DNA of 64,000 nucleotides. It comes from Wohlfahrtiimonas larvae. GTDB taxonomy: Bacteria; Pseudomonadota; Gammaproteobacteria; Cardiobacteriales; Wohlfahrtiimonadaceae. Made by a program: the position numbers and the translations under genes. The stretch lies in contig NZ_BAABKE010000001.1 in assembly GCF_039543665.1 (NCBI RefSeq), positions 186,001 through 250,000 of the forward strand, given 5' to 3'. Shown piece by piece: positions 53,283 to 61,734 of the stretch. The notes beneath the pieces were generated by a model. The model had not been told where the DNA came from and made no database searches. It was given only the letters and a program-made list of their open reading frames with translations. Numbering within the stretch: the stretch's first letter is position 1; the number at the start of each line of letters is the position of its first letter.

Positions 53283-54017
53283 ATGAGTCAAGAAAAGAAA
53301 ATTGCATTAGTGACAGGTGCAACACGTGGAATTGGTAAAGCCATTGCAGAGTCATTAGTTTCGGCTAATTATTTTGTAATCGGTACAGCAACCTCTGATA
53401 ATGGTGTATCAACTATTCAATCTTTTTTAGGTGAGAACGGTGATGCATTTGTATTAAATGTGTCAGATGCAGAAAGTATTGAAACTGTATTAAAATTAAT
53501 TTCTGAAAAATATGGTGCAATTTCAGTTTTAGTGAATAATGCAGGTATCACAAAAGATCAATTGTTGATGAGAATGAAAGATGAAGATTGGTCTGATGTT
53601 ATTACAACAAATTTAACAAGCATTTATAAGTTATCGAAATCTGTAATGCGTGATATGATGAAGGCGCGTTTTGGTCGTATTGTAAATATTACATCTATTG
53701 TCGGGGTAACTGGCAATGCGGGACAAACAAACTATGCGGCAGCTAAAGCAGGTGTCATTGGATTTACTAAATCAATGGCCATTGAGGTTGCAAGTCGTGG
53801 CATTACAGTGAACTGTGTAGCACCCGGTTTCATTGATACTGATATGACAAAAGATTTACCGGAAGCAGTAAAAGAATCATTACTAAAAAGTATTCCTATG
53901 AATACATTGGGTCGACCAGAGGATATTGCTAATGCAGTGAGATTTTTAGCTGCAGAAGAAACAAGCTATATTACTGGTGAAACGATTCATGTAAACGGTG
54001 GAATGTTTATGCCTTAA
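53283..54017 (+). CDS. fabG: 3-oxoacyl-ACP reductase FabG
   Basis: A 244-aa short-chain dehydrogenase in fatty acid synthesis. It has the NADPH motif TGATRGIGKAIA near 12-23, NNAG near 88, and the catalytic Ser-Tyr-Lys (ITSIVG near 137, YAAAKAG near 151). The ATG at 53283 has AGAGGA before it; an earlier in-frame codon at 53262 lies inside zapD. fabH and fabD, which usually come before it, are not here. Confidence 0.95.
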   Translation: MSQEKKIALVTGATRGIGKAIAESLVSANYFVIGTATSDNGVSTIQSFLGENGDAFVLNVSDAESIETVLKLISEKYGAISVLVNNAGITKDQLLMRMKDEDWSDVITTNLTSIYKLSKSVMRDMMKARFGRIVNITSIVGVTGNAGQTNYAAAKAGVIGFTKSMAIEVASRGITVNCVAPGFIDTDMTKDLPEAVKESLLKSIPMNTLGRPEDIANAVRFLAAEETSYITGETIHVNGGMFMP

Positions 54018-54121
54018 AGGCAAGATGTTAAAAAGTCTTGGACTTTAGCAAACATTTTTTTTAAAATACATTTTGGTAATTTGATACCTATTTTTTTATT
54101 AAGTTAAGGATTTTTAAAATT

Positions 54122-54361
54122 ATGAGCGATATCGAAGCACGTGTTAAGAAGATTGTTATTGAACAACTTCAAGTAAAAGAAGAGCAAGTAAATAATTCAT
54201 CTTCTTTTATTGATGATCTAAGCGCGGACTCTTTAGATACAGTTGAGTTGGTAATGGCTCTTGAAGAAGAGTTTGATTGTGAAATTCCAGATGAAGAAGC
54301 TGAAAAAATCACAACAGTTCAACAAGCAATTGACTACGTGACAGCAAACTTAGATAAATAA
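54122..54361 (+). CDS. acpP: Acyl carrier protein
   Basis: A 79-aa acidic carrier. The 4'-phosphopantetheine attaches to Ser36 in DLSADSLDTVELVMALEEEF. It carries growing acyl chains between Fab enzymes. A 104-bp AT-rich gap separates it from fabG, which could hold an extra promoter for this abundant protein. Confidence 0.97.
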   Translation: MSDIEARVKKIVIEQLQVKEEQVNNSSSFIDDLSADSLDTVELVMALEEEFDCEIPDEEAEKITTVQQAIDYVTANLDK

Positions 54362-54407
54362 TTTATTCAATGTCATAATTTGAATAATCTGGTCAGAATT
54401 TGTCAAT

Positions 54408-54461
54408 AGAGCGGTTCTCATAGGGCGACTTAAATGCCTTACGAAGCCGTTTTATTTTTTT
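54408..54461 (+). other. Bulged hairpin with T-run between acpP and fabF
   Basis: AGAGCGG pairs with CCGTTTT and, inside it, AGGGC with GCCTT; a T-rich tract follows. It could act as a partial terminator that keeps acpP expression above fabF. The pairing includes G-U pairs and a large internal loop. Confidence 0.35.
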
Positions 54462-54483
54462 ATGGAATCAAAAAGGAATAGTT

Positions 54484-55725
54484 ATGAAGCAGCGAGTAGT
54501 TGTCACAGGCTTAGGTATCGTTTCTGCATTGGGAAGTACTGTGGAATCGGCTTGGACGAATATTTTAGCTGGAGTAAGTGGTGCCTCGCCAATCACTGCA
54601 TTTGATGCAACGGGCTATCCTGTTACTTTTTCAGCATCTACTAAAGATTTTGATGTATCAAAATATATGAATCCCAAAGATGCTAAGCGAATGGATCTTT
54701 TTATTCAATACGGTATTGGCGCTGCAGTTGATGCTATTAATGATGCTGGTTTAGAAATTACAGATCAAAATGCTGATCGTATTGGTGCGATATTGGGTTC
54801 AGGTATTGGTGGATTACCAGGTATTGAGGAGAATTGTGAGACTTTGTTGAATAAAGGTCCAAATAGAATCAGTCCTTTTTATGTTCCTCGTTCAATCATT
54901 AATATGTTACCTGGTCAATTATCTATTTTGACTGGCTTTAAGGGACCATCGATTTCAGCAGTAACAGCTTGTGCTTCAGGCACACATTCCATCGGCATGG
55001 CTGCAAGAATGATTGCTTACGGTGATGCGGACGTTATGATTGCTGGCGGTGCAGAAATGGCAACAACGCCAACTGGTATTGGTGGTTTTGCTGCTGCACG
55101 TGCTTTATCTAATCGTAATGATGAACCTACAAAAGCTTCTCGCCCTTGGGATAAAGATCGTAATGGTTTTGTTTTGGGGGATGGTGCGGGTGCTTTGATT
55201 CTGGAATCTTATGAGCATGCAGTTAAACGCGGTGCACGAATTTATTGTGAATTAGTCGGTTTTGGTGCAACAAGTGATGCATATCATATCACTTCTCCAA
55301 TGGAGAATGGTGAAGGTGCAGGGCGTTGTATGCAAATGGCTTTGAACGATGCTAAACTTAATGCAGAGGCTGTGGATTATATCAATGCTCATGGTACGTC
55401 AACAAAATTAGGTGATATGGCAGAGCTCACAGCAGTTAAATCTATTTTTGGTGAACATGCATATCAATTAGCAATGAGTTCAACGAAATCAATGACAGGG
55501 CATTTGTTGGGTGCAGCAGGTGGTATTGAAGCTGTTTTTGCAGCATTGTCTATTCGTGATAATGTCGCACCACCAACAATTAATTTAGATAATCCAGATG
55601 AAGGATGTGATATTAATCTTGTGCCGCATACAGCACAAGAGAGAAAGATCGATGTTGCGATTTCAAATTCATTTGGTTTTGGTGGTACAAATGGCACATT
55701 AATTTTCCAAAGAGTTAAGCATTAA
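54484..55725 (+). CDS. fabF: 3-oxoacyl-ACP synthase II
   Basis: A 413-aa condensing enzyme (KAS II). Catalytic Cys is in TACASGTHSIG near 162, His in NAHGTSTKLGD near 302, and His in STKSMTGHLLGAAGG near 334. It elongates acyl-ACP chains, including C16:1 to C18:1. AAGGA precedes the ATG. mltG overlaps its stop by one base (TAATG). Confidence 0.96.
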   Translation: MKQRVVVTGLGIVSALGSTVESAWTNILAGVSGASPITAFDATGYPVTFSASTKDFDVSKYMNPKDAKRMDLFIQYGIGAAVDAINDAGLEITDQNADRIGAILGSGIGGLPGIEENCETLLNKGPNRISPFYVPRSIINMLPGQLSILTGFKGPSISAVTACASGTHSIGMAARMIAYGDADVMIAGGAEMATTPTGIGGFAAARALSNRNDEPTKASRPWDKDRNGFVLGDGAGALILESYEHAVKRGARIYCELVGFGATSDAYHITSPMENGEGAGRCMQMALNDAKLNAEAVDYINAHGTSTKLGDMAELTAVKSIFGEHAYQLAMSSTKSMTGHLLGAAGGIEAVFAALSIRDNVAPPTINLDNPDEGCDINLVPHTAQERKIDVAISNSFGFGGTNGTLIFQRVKH

Positions 55726-56798
55726 TGAAGTTAATTCATTATGTTAAGAAAGTACTACTCTTTTTGGTTAAGTATGTACTTTCTAGAGCAATTCTATTGG
55801 TGGTATTTTTGGGATTATTGATAGGTTTGGCTCAGTTTGGATATAATTTCTTAAATTATATGAAATCCCCGATGTTATCTGTAGATAAAAGTATTTTGAT
55901 TGATGTAAAGTCTGGTATGAATGCTGATACTGTATTACGTACATTAAAATCAGAGTTACCTTCTACGCATGTTGGCTTTTTAAAAATTTATGGTCGATTA
56001 ACAGGGACTTTGAGTGATATTAAAGCCGGTGAGTATGAAGTCACAAAAGATATGCGTCCTGCGGATTTTTGGGCGATGGTGACAAAAGGGCGTAGTGTTC
56101 AATATAGCTTTACAATTGTTGATGGCTGGAGTTTTAAGCAGATGCGAGAAGCTTTAGCAAAATCCCCAAATATCGTACAAACTTTACAAGGCAATGAAAC
56201 ACCTGAAGAGATTATGACTTTAATTGGTTATGAAGGGTTGCCTTATGAAGGTTACTTTATGCCAGAAACATATCTATTTCCACGTGGTTATAGAGATATC
56301 GATGTTTTAAAGCGTAGTTATGAATCTATGAGTCATTTTGTCAATAAAGTGTGGGAAAATCGAGATTTAGATTTGCCCATTCAAAATAAGCATGAGTTAT
56401 TGACATTAGCATCTATCATTGAAAAAGAGACAGGTGTAGCACATGAACGTTCTGAAATTGCAGGTGTTTTTGTTCGCCGTTTGCAGAAAGGGATGCGTTT
56501 GCAAACTGATCCAACAGTGATTTATGGCTTAGGTGATCGATATCGAGGCACAATTTATCGTAGTGATTTGCAACGTGACACACCATACAACACTTATACA
56601 AGAGATGGTTTGCCACCAACGCCCATAGCAATGCCTAGTGTTGCTGCAATTTATGCCGCAGCTAATCCAAAAGCTGGCGATAGTTTATATTTTGTTGCAA
56701 AAGGTGATGGATCAGGTGAGCATATTTTCAATGCAACATTAGATGGGCATAATAAATCAGTGCGTGAATATCGTGCTCGGTTGAATAATGGAAAATGA
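55725..56798 (+). CDS. mltG: Endolytic murein transglycosylase MltG
   Basis: A 357-aa YceG-family protein with one N-terminal transmembrane helix (about 15-40). The catalytic Glu is in LASIIEKETGVAHER near 230, and QTDPTVIYGLG and RDTPYNTYTRDGLPPTPI follow. It cuts nascent glycan strands and may set their length. It sits between fabF and tmk; pabC, often found here, is missing. The stop overlaps the tmk start. Confidence 0.94.
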   Translation: MKLIHYVKKVLLFLVKYVLSRAILLVVFLGLLIGLAQFGYNFLNYMKSPMLSVDKSILIDVKSGMNADTVLRTLKSELPSTHVGFLKIYGRLTGTLSDIKAGEYEVTKDMRPADFWAMVTKGRSVQYSFTIVDGWSFKQMREALAKSPNIVQTLQGNETPEEIMTLIGYEGLPYEGYFMPETYLFPRGYRDIDVLKRSYESMSHFVNKVWENRDLDLPIQNKHELLTLASIIEKETGVAHERSEIAGVFVRRLQKGMRLQTDPTVIYGLGDRYRGTIYRSDLQRDTPYNTYTRDGLPPTPIAMPSVAAIYAAANPKAGDSLYFVAKGDGSGEHIFNATLDGHNKSVREYRARLNNGK

Positions 56799-57418
56799 TC
56801 ATGTTAAAAAATTTTGGACGTTTTATTACGTTTGAAGGCACAGAAGGTGCAGGTAAAAGCACACAAATTCCAATCATTAGAGATTGGTTATTAGAGCAAG
56901 GTATTAATGTCATTACCACTCGAGAGCCTGGAGGAACAGAGCTTTCTGAAAAAATTCGTCACTTATTATTAACAGAGGATATGTGTGCTGAAACAGAGTT
57001 GTTATTGATGTTTGCTGCACGTAAAGAGCATATTGAGCAAGTGATTAAGCCTGCATTGAATCGTGGTGACTGGGTTTTGTGTGATCGCTTTACAGAAGCC
57101 ACTTATGCATATCAATCTGCAGGTCGTGCCATTGATCGACAATATATTGCATATTTAGAATCTTGGTTGCAAGGGGAGTTAAAGCCTGATTATACTTTTT
57201 GGTTTGATATTGAAGTCGTTAATGGTATTGCGCGTGCCAAAAAACGTCAGGCATTGGATCGCTTTGAAAGTGAGCAAATAGAATTTTTTGAAAAGGTTCG
57301 CTCAGGTTATTCGAAACTAGCAATTGAGCGACCTAATCAATTTGTTAAAGTGAATGCAGCATTATCTATTGATGATATTACAGTACAAATTCAGTCTTCA
57401 TTACAAAAACTTCTATGA
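56795..57418 (+). CDS. tmk: Thymidylate kinase
   Basis: A 207-aa kinase that makes dTDP. P-loop FEGTEGAGKSTQ near residues 14-25, DRFTEATYAYQSAGR near 95-109 (DRx motif), and a lid region with RAKKRQALDRFE near 146. The mltG stop overlaps its ATG (ATGA), and its own stop overlaps holB in the same way. A second in-frame ATG lies 6 nt downstream. Confidence 0.95.
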   Translation: MIMLKNFGRFITFEGTEGAGKSTQIPIIRDWLLEQGINVITTREPGGTELSEKIRHLLLTEDMCAETELLLMFAARKEHIEQVIKPALNRGDWVLCDRFTEATYAYQSAGRAIDRQYIAYLESWLQGELKPDYTFWFDIEVVNGIARAKKRQALDRFESEQIEFFEKVRSGYSKLAIERPNQFVKVNAALSIDDITVQIQSSLQKLL

Positions 57419-58362
57419 GTGCCACTGTGACAAAATTTGAATATTTGCCTTGGTTCGAGAGTCAATTGACAGAAATGGTCACTCGTTATGATCATAAAAC
57501 TTTCCCCCAGTCATTGCTGTTGATAGGTGAGCCAGACATTGGTAAATCTATTTTTGCCAATGATGTTGCAAAGAGTATTTTATGCTTAGATCGAAAAGGC
57601 CACCATGCATGTGGGCAGTGTCAGAGTTGTTTATGGATTGACAAAAATAGTCACCCTGATTTTTTGAGCATTGCTTCAGAGGATAAAAGTCATTTCATTA
57701 AAGTTGACCAAATTCGTCAGTTGATTCAGTTTGCACAAATGACGAGTGAAACAGGGCGGAAAGTAATTATCATTCATAATGCTGATGAGATGAATCTCAA
57801 TGCTGCAAATGCGCTATTAAAAACATTAGAAGAGCCAATGCAAAATTGCTATCTCATTTTAGTGACTAATTATCCTAAGAAATTGCCTGTTACAATTACT
57901 AGTCGTTGTCAGAGACAATTATTGTCAATTTCAGGTGAGCATGATGTCATTTTTAATTGGCTAAAACAGGTTAATCCTGTGAGTGAAGATAAAATTCATC
58001 AAGTATTAGGATTGAGTTATGGCCGACCAATTTTGTCATATCAATTTTTATTGAATGATATTTTATTGATTATGAATGAGTTAGAGTCTTTGTTGGTGCG
58101 TTATTGGCAACATAGAAGTAATTTAAGTGAGCTGACAGATTTTATGGTCAAAAATTGGCACTTTGCTTCTCATTTAGTTTTATATTGGCTATCTTGCGCT
58201 TTAAAAGAAGAGTGTCAATCTGATAACATAGTTAAAATATTACGTGAGTGCCCATTAATGCTAGCGTTTGAGCAATATGAGACTTTTATTAAAATAATTG
58301 AATTGTCATCAACACCTGTTAAGCAAGAGTGGCTACTTCAAGAGTGGCTATTAAGATTGTAA
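57415..58362 (+). CDS. holB: DNA polymerase III subunit delta'
   Basis: A 315-aa clamp-loader subunit. It has a degenerate P-loop GEPDIGKSIFA near 37, zinc-binding CLDRKGHHACGQCQSC near 58-73, and TLEEPMQNCYLILVTN near 139 with the sensor region SRCQR near 161. It loads the beta clamp with the tau/gamma and delta subunits. It ends the fabG-to-holB plus-strand run; the first hairpin with a T-run lies 130 nt downstream. Confidence 0.92.
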   Translation: MSATVTKFEYLPWFESQLTEMVTRYDHKTFPQSLLLIGEPDIGKSIFANDVAKSILCLDRKGHHACGQCQSCLWIDKNSHPDFLSIASEDKSHFIKVDQIRQLIQFAQMTSETGRKVIIIHNADEMNLNAANALLKTLEEPMQNCYLILVTNYPKKLPVTITSRCQRQLLSISGEHDVIFNWLKQVNPVSEDKIHQVLGLSYGRPILSYQFLLNDILLIMNELESLLVRYWQHRSNLSELTDFMVKNWHFASHLVLYWLSCALKEECQSDNIVKILRECPLMLAFEQYETFIKIIELSSTPVKQEWLLQEWLLRL

Positions 58363-58409
58363 GAATAATTTTTATAATTATATGAAAATTATACAATTTT
58401 TTGAATTGG

Positions 58410-58520
58410 TCTTTATTTTGCTTTTATTCAGACATGTAAAAATAGATAAATAATTTTTACTGAATAATAAATAAAGATAGTATCACGACTCAACCATATT
58501 CTATGAATATGGTTTTTTTT
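58410..58520 (+). repeat. Terminator-ended element, copy A (possible small RNA)
   Basis: The core 58434-58484 matches copy B at about 46 of 51 positions. It forms a perfect 8-bp hairpin (GTAAAAAT / ATTTTTAC) and is followed by a second hairpin AACCATATTC / GAATATGGTT with eight T at 58492-58520. Copy A also serves as the first terminator after holB. Confidence 0.65.
58492..58520 (+). terminator. Terminator of element A
   Basis: A 10-bp stem with a 3-nt loop and a T-run. Confidence 0.85.
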
Positions 58521-58594
58521 GCCTTATTAATCAGGAAGGCTAAAATCAGTGTTTACTATAAAGATTTGAAATATAATTATTTTTTTGTAATGGC

Positions 58595-58710
58595 TCTATT
58601 TTTGCTCTGATAAAACTATGTAAAAATAAATGAATAAATTTTACTGAATTATAAATAATAAAATAGTATCTCCACTTTAGCCCATGCTCATTTTCAGAGC
58701 ATGGGTTTTT
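58595..58710 (+). repeat. Terminator-ended element, copy B (possible small RNA)
   Basis: The core 58618-58670 repeats copy A with a 2-nt insertion. The first hairpin is weaker (six pairs plus a mismatch). The second has a new sequence but the same form: CCCATGCTC / GAGCATGGG plus T-run. Confidence 0.65.
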
Positions 58711-58716
58711 CTTTTT
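58681..58716 (+). terminator. Terminator of element B
   Basis: A 9-bp stem, 7-nt loop, T-run interrupted by one C. Confidence 0.85.
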
Positions 58717-58883
58717 ATATCCTTTGTATTTCATGACCATATTTGTAATCAGGCTGAATGACTTTTTCTGTCACTTTTTGAAAAAGTCTATACATTTTTG
58801 TGGCAATATTTGTAGTATAAAAATTCATATTATTTTAAATTATTGATATTATTGAGTTAATTTTGGATGGTACGGTTGATGCT

Positions 58884-58910
58884 TTGTATTGATCGTCACT
58901 AGACAATAAT
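58884..58910 (+). promoter_or_regulatory. Possible pilA promoter
   Basis: TTGTAT and AATAAT with 15-nt spacing, 22 nt before the pilA ATG. This is a weak candidate; the spacing is short and the leader would be under 20 nt. Confidence 0.3.
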
Positions 58911-58932
58911 AATTAATTTTGGAGAGAAAATT

Positions 58933-59499
58933 ATGTTACAGAAAGGTTTTACATTAATCGAGTTAATGATCGTTGTTGCTATTATCGGTATTTTATCAAT
59001 GTTCGCATTGCCAGCTTACCAAGATTACACTAAGCGTACTTATGTAGCTGAGGGGATTGCATTGGCAACGGCTGCTAAAATGTCTACTACTGAACAGTTT
59101 TCAACACAAGGATCATGGCCTAAAACAAACTTAGAGGCTGGTTTACCTGCAGCAGGTAATATTACAGGACAGGCTGTCTTTGGTATTGGATTAAATGAAG
59201 GGCAGTATGCTAAAGCAGATGGTACTCCTGGTGGTACTGATGGCGATGGCACTAGTATGCCTGAAAAAGCAACAAATATTGTAATTGTATATAATTCAAA
59301 AGTTGTAAATGGCGCTACAACTTCTACAACTGCATTAGCAGCTGCAAACGCACAGCAAGCTGTAGGTGTTAATACTGTAAGTATTGCTCCTGTATTTAAG
59401 GCAAGTGGCGCAGGTTCTGTTCAGTGGGAATGTTTGATTAAAGGTGCAAGTATTGAAGCAAAATGGTTGCCAGCTAACTGCCGTAACCGTGTATCATAA
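58933..59499 (+). CDS. pilA: Type IV major pilin
   Basis: A 188-aa type IVa prepilin. Short leader MLQKG is cut before Phe6; FTLIELMIVVAIIGILSMFA follows with the conserved Glu at mature position 5, then the long N-terminal helix. Two cysteines (167 and 183) close a 15-residue C-terminal disulfide loop. A Gly/Asp/Thr-rich stretch (about 95-108) and an Ala/Thr-rich one (about 128-143) are probably exposed and variable. GGAGAG stands before the ATG. The leader should be processed by the PilD encoded at 50978. It is a monocistronic unit. Confidence 0.94.
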   Translation: MLQKGFTLIELMIVVAIIGILSMFALPAYQDYTKRTYVAEGIALATAAKMSTTEQFSTQGSWPKTNLEAGLPAAGNITGQAVFGIGLNEGQYAKADGTPGGTDGDGTSMPEKATNIVIVYNSKVVNGATTSTTALAAANAQQAVGVNTVSIAPVFKASGAGSVQWECLIKGASIEAKWLPANCRNRVS

Positions 59500-59522
59500 T
59501 AATTAAAATCAAATGATTATTG

Positions 59523-59552
59523 AGAACCCTGTATTTACAGGGTTTCTTTTTG
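59523..59552 (+). terminator. Terminator of pilA
   Basis: AACCCTGT / ACAGGGTT stem, 4-nt loop, T-run with one C. Confidence 0.82.
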
Positions 59553-59580
59553 CCTATAGAATTTGAATAGGAAATTAAAA

Positions 59581-61575
59581 CTAAATAAAATGCCTTTTCA
59601 AGTAATCAATCTCATCTCTTACTTTTGCAGCTTCCTCAAACTCTAAATTCTTCGCATGTTCCATCATCTGCTTTTCTAGCACTGCAATTTGCTTTGTGAC
59701 AAATTTGGGGTCTTTATTTGAGTACGCATCAATGTTATGTGACCAATTTTGTCTATCACTGTTGCTATCCTCAATATCACGCGCATCCTGCATAATGTCA
59801 GCCACTTTTTTATGGACAGTTTTGGGTGTTATGCCATGTAATGTATTGTATTCTTCTTGTTTTGCCCTTCGTCGTTCTGTTTCACCAATCGCGGCTGCCA
59901 TTGCTTTGGTGATTTTATTGGCATATAGAATTGCTTTACCTTCTGAGTTTCTTGCTGCTCTACCAATGGTTTGAATCAATGATCGTTCTGATCGTAAGAA
60001 TCCTTCTTTATCCGCATCCAAAATTGCTACGAGTGAAACTTCTGGAATATCTAAACCTTCGCGTAATAAGTTGATGCCAACCAATACATCAAATACACCT
60101 AAGCGAAGATCACGTATAATCTCTGTGCGTTCCACGGTATCAATATCAGAATGGAGATATCGGACTTTCACTTGATGTTCATTTAAGAAATCTGTGAGAT
60201 CTTCGCTCATGCGTTTGGTTAATGTTGTGATTAATACGCGCTCGCCTTTGGCAACACGTTGGTAGATTTCGCTTAATACATCATCCACTTGTGTATCGGC
60301 TGGGCGTACTTCCAAAATAGGATCGAGTAATCCCGTTGGGCGCACCACTTGTTCTGCAATATTACTCGCATTATCAGCTTCATACGTGCTTGGCGTTGCG
60401 GAGACAAAAATTGATTGCGGCATGAGTTTTTCAAACTCATCGAATCTAAGTGGGCGATTATCTAAAGCTGAAGGTAAGCGAAAACCATAAGTCACAAGAT
60501 TTTCTTTACGAGAGCGATCACCTTTGTACATTGCACCCAATTGTGGAATGGTTACATGAGATTCATCAATAAAGAGCAGGGCATTATTGGGTAAATAGTC
60601 AAATAACGTAGGTGGTGCATCCCCTGAATTTCTGCCAGATAAATAGCGTGAATAGTTTTCGATGCCTTGGCAGTAGCCCAATTCTACAATCATTTCGATG
60701 TCAAATCTTGTACGTTGCTCTAATCTTTGTGCTTCCACTAATTTGTCATTAGCCCGAAGATATTGCAGTTGTTGTACTAATTCTTCTTTGATTTTTTCAA
60801 TAGCAGCCAATAATGTTTCTCTTGGTGTTACATAGTGGCTCGAAGGATAAACTGTTAAGCGTGGTACTTTTCGTTCAACATGTCCTGTTAATGGATCAAA
60901 AAAGCTTAAACGTTCCACTTCATCATCAAATAACTCAATGCGAACTGCGTAGCGCTCACTTTCTGCGGGGAATACATCAATCACATCACCACGTACGCGA
61001 AAATGACCACGTTCTAAAACAACATCATTTCTTGTGTATTGTAGTTCTGCTAATCGCTGTAGAATGCTTCGTTGATCGATTCTTTCTCCCACAGATAAAT
61101 GTAAGATCATTTTCATGTAATGATCTTTATCACCTAAGCCATAAATGGAAGAAACGGTCGCGACAATGATGGTGTCATTGCGTTCTAAAATAGCTTTCGT
61201 TGCGGATAATCTCATCTGTTCAATGTGATCATTGACGGAAGCATCTTTTTCAATATAAGTATCTGAGGCTGCAACATAAGCCTCAGGTTGATAATAATCG
61301 TAGTAGGAGACAAAATATTCCACAGCATTATTTGGGAAGAATTCTTTCATCTCACCGTATAATTGTGCGGCTAAAGTTTTATTCGGTGCTAAAATAATGG
61401 CAGGGCGCTGTGTTTGAGCAATGATATTTGCCATGGTAAAAGTTTTACCAGAACCCGTAACACCCAACAATGTTTGAGAAAATAGCCCATTTTCCAATCC
61501 ATTGACCAAACTTTGAATGGCTGTTGGTTGATCACCAGCAGGTTGATAATCACTTTTAAGCTCGAATAGATTCAT
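59581..61575 (-). CDS. uvrB: Excinuclease ABC subunit B
   Basis: A 664-aa DNA repair helicase-like protein. Walker A GVTGSGKTFTMAN near residues 39-51, the beta-hairpin region YYDYYQPEAYVAASDTYIEKD near 90-110, Walker B FIDESH near 336, motif VI QTIGRAARN near 540, and a C-terminal UVR domain (EKQMMEHAKNLEFEEAAKVRDEI) that binds UvrC. It loads on damage handed over by UvrA. It is divergent from lon, and the 159-bp gap holds sigma-32-like boxes on both strands. No clear LexA box was found. Confidence 0.96.
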   Translation of the reverse strand: MNLFELKSDYQPAGDQPTAIQSLVNGLENGLFSQTLLGVTGSGKTFTMANIIAQTQRPAIILAPNKTLAAQLYGEMKEFFPNNAVEYFVSYYDYYQPEAYVAASDTYIEKDASVNDHIEQMRLSATKAILERNDTIIVATVSSIYGLGDKDHYMKMILHLSVGERIDQRSILQRLAELQYTRNDVVLERGHFRVRGDVIDVFPAESERYAVRIELFDDEVERLSFFDPLTGHVERKVPRLTVYPSSHYVTPRETLLAAIEKIKEELVQQLQYLRANDKLVEAQRLEQRTRFDIEMIVELGYCQGIENYSRYLSGRNSGDAPPTLFDYLPNNALLFIDESHVTIPQLGAMYKGDRSRKENLVTYGFRLPSALDNRPLRFDEFEKLMPQSIFVSATPSTYEADNASNIAEQVVRPTGLLDPILEVRPADTQVDDVLSEIYQRVAKGERVLITTLTKRMSEDLTDFLNEHQVKVRYLHSDIDTVERTEIIRDLRLGVFDVLVGINLLREGLDIPEVSLVAILDADKEGFLRSERSLIQTIGRAARNSEGKAILYANKITKAMAAAIGETERRRAKQEEYNTLHGITPKTVHKKVADIMQDARDIEDSNSDRQNWSHNIDAYSNKDPKFVTKQIAVLEKQMMEHAKNLEFEEAAKVRDEIDYLKRHFI

Positions 61576-61601
61576 ATTTTAATAAATATTTAATAATAGA
61601 G

Positions 61602-61639
61602 ATTGAATTTTAATGGGGATGCCTCCATTGATTAACAAG
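61602..61639. promoter_or_regulatory. Interleaved sigma-32-like promoters between uvrB and lon
   Basis: Minus strand: CTTGTTA (61639-61633), 14 nt, CCCCATTA (61618-61611), pointing to uvrB. Plus strand: ATTGAAT (61602-61608), 14 nt, CTCCATTG (61623-61630), pointing to lon. lon is a known heat-shock gene. One of the two may be chance. Confidence 0.5.
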
Positions 61640-61734
61640 AGCGAAATTTTAAATTGTATGATTTAAAAAATCAGTTACGATGGTTAACAGTACCGATCGT
61701 TATCTAAAAAATTATATTGGAGTCATTATTATAT

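Larger units (their letters stand above)
58363..58932 (+). other. 570-bp non-coding region between holB and pilA
   Basis: No convincing ORF exists on either strand. The left half holds two related copies of an AT-rich element, each ending in a terminator (58410-58520 and 58595-58710). Between them a small hairpin (GCCTT / AAGGC) lies at 58521-58540. The right 200 bp is AT-rich and holds the pilA promoter region. Confidence 0.7.

Noticed and set aside
58546..58740. 64-aa open frame on the minus strand across repeat B
   Set aside because: Lys/Tyr/Asn-rich translation of AT-rich non-coding DNA, crossing a terminator, no SD.
58790..58815. Sigma-54 promoter for pilA (TGGCAATATTTGT)
   Set aside because: The distance between the GG and the second G element is about 2 nt too short for the -24/-12 consensus.
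60813..61169. 118-aa open frame antisense to uvrB
   Set aside because: Shadow of a conserved gene, His-rich composition typical of such frames, no SD.
61640..61734. LexA box upstream of uvrB
   Set aside because: No CTG-N10-CAG with the AT-rich centre was found.
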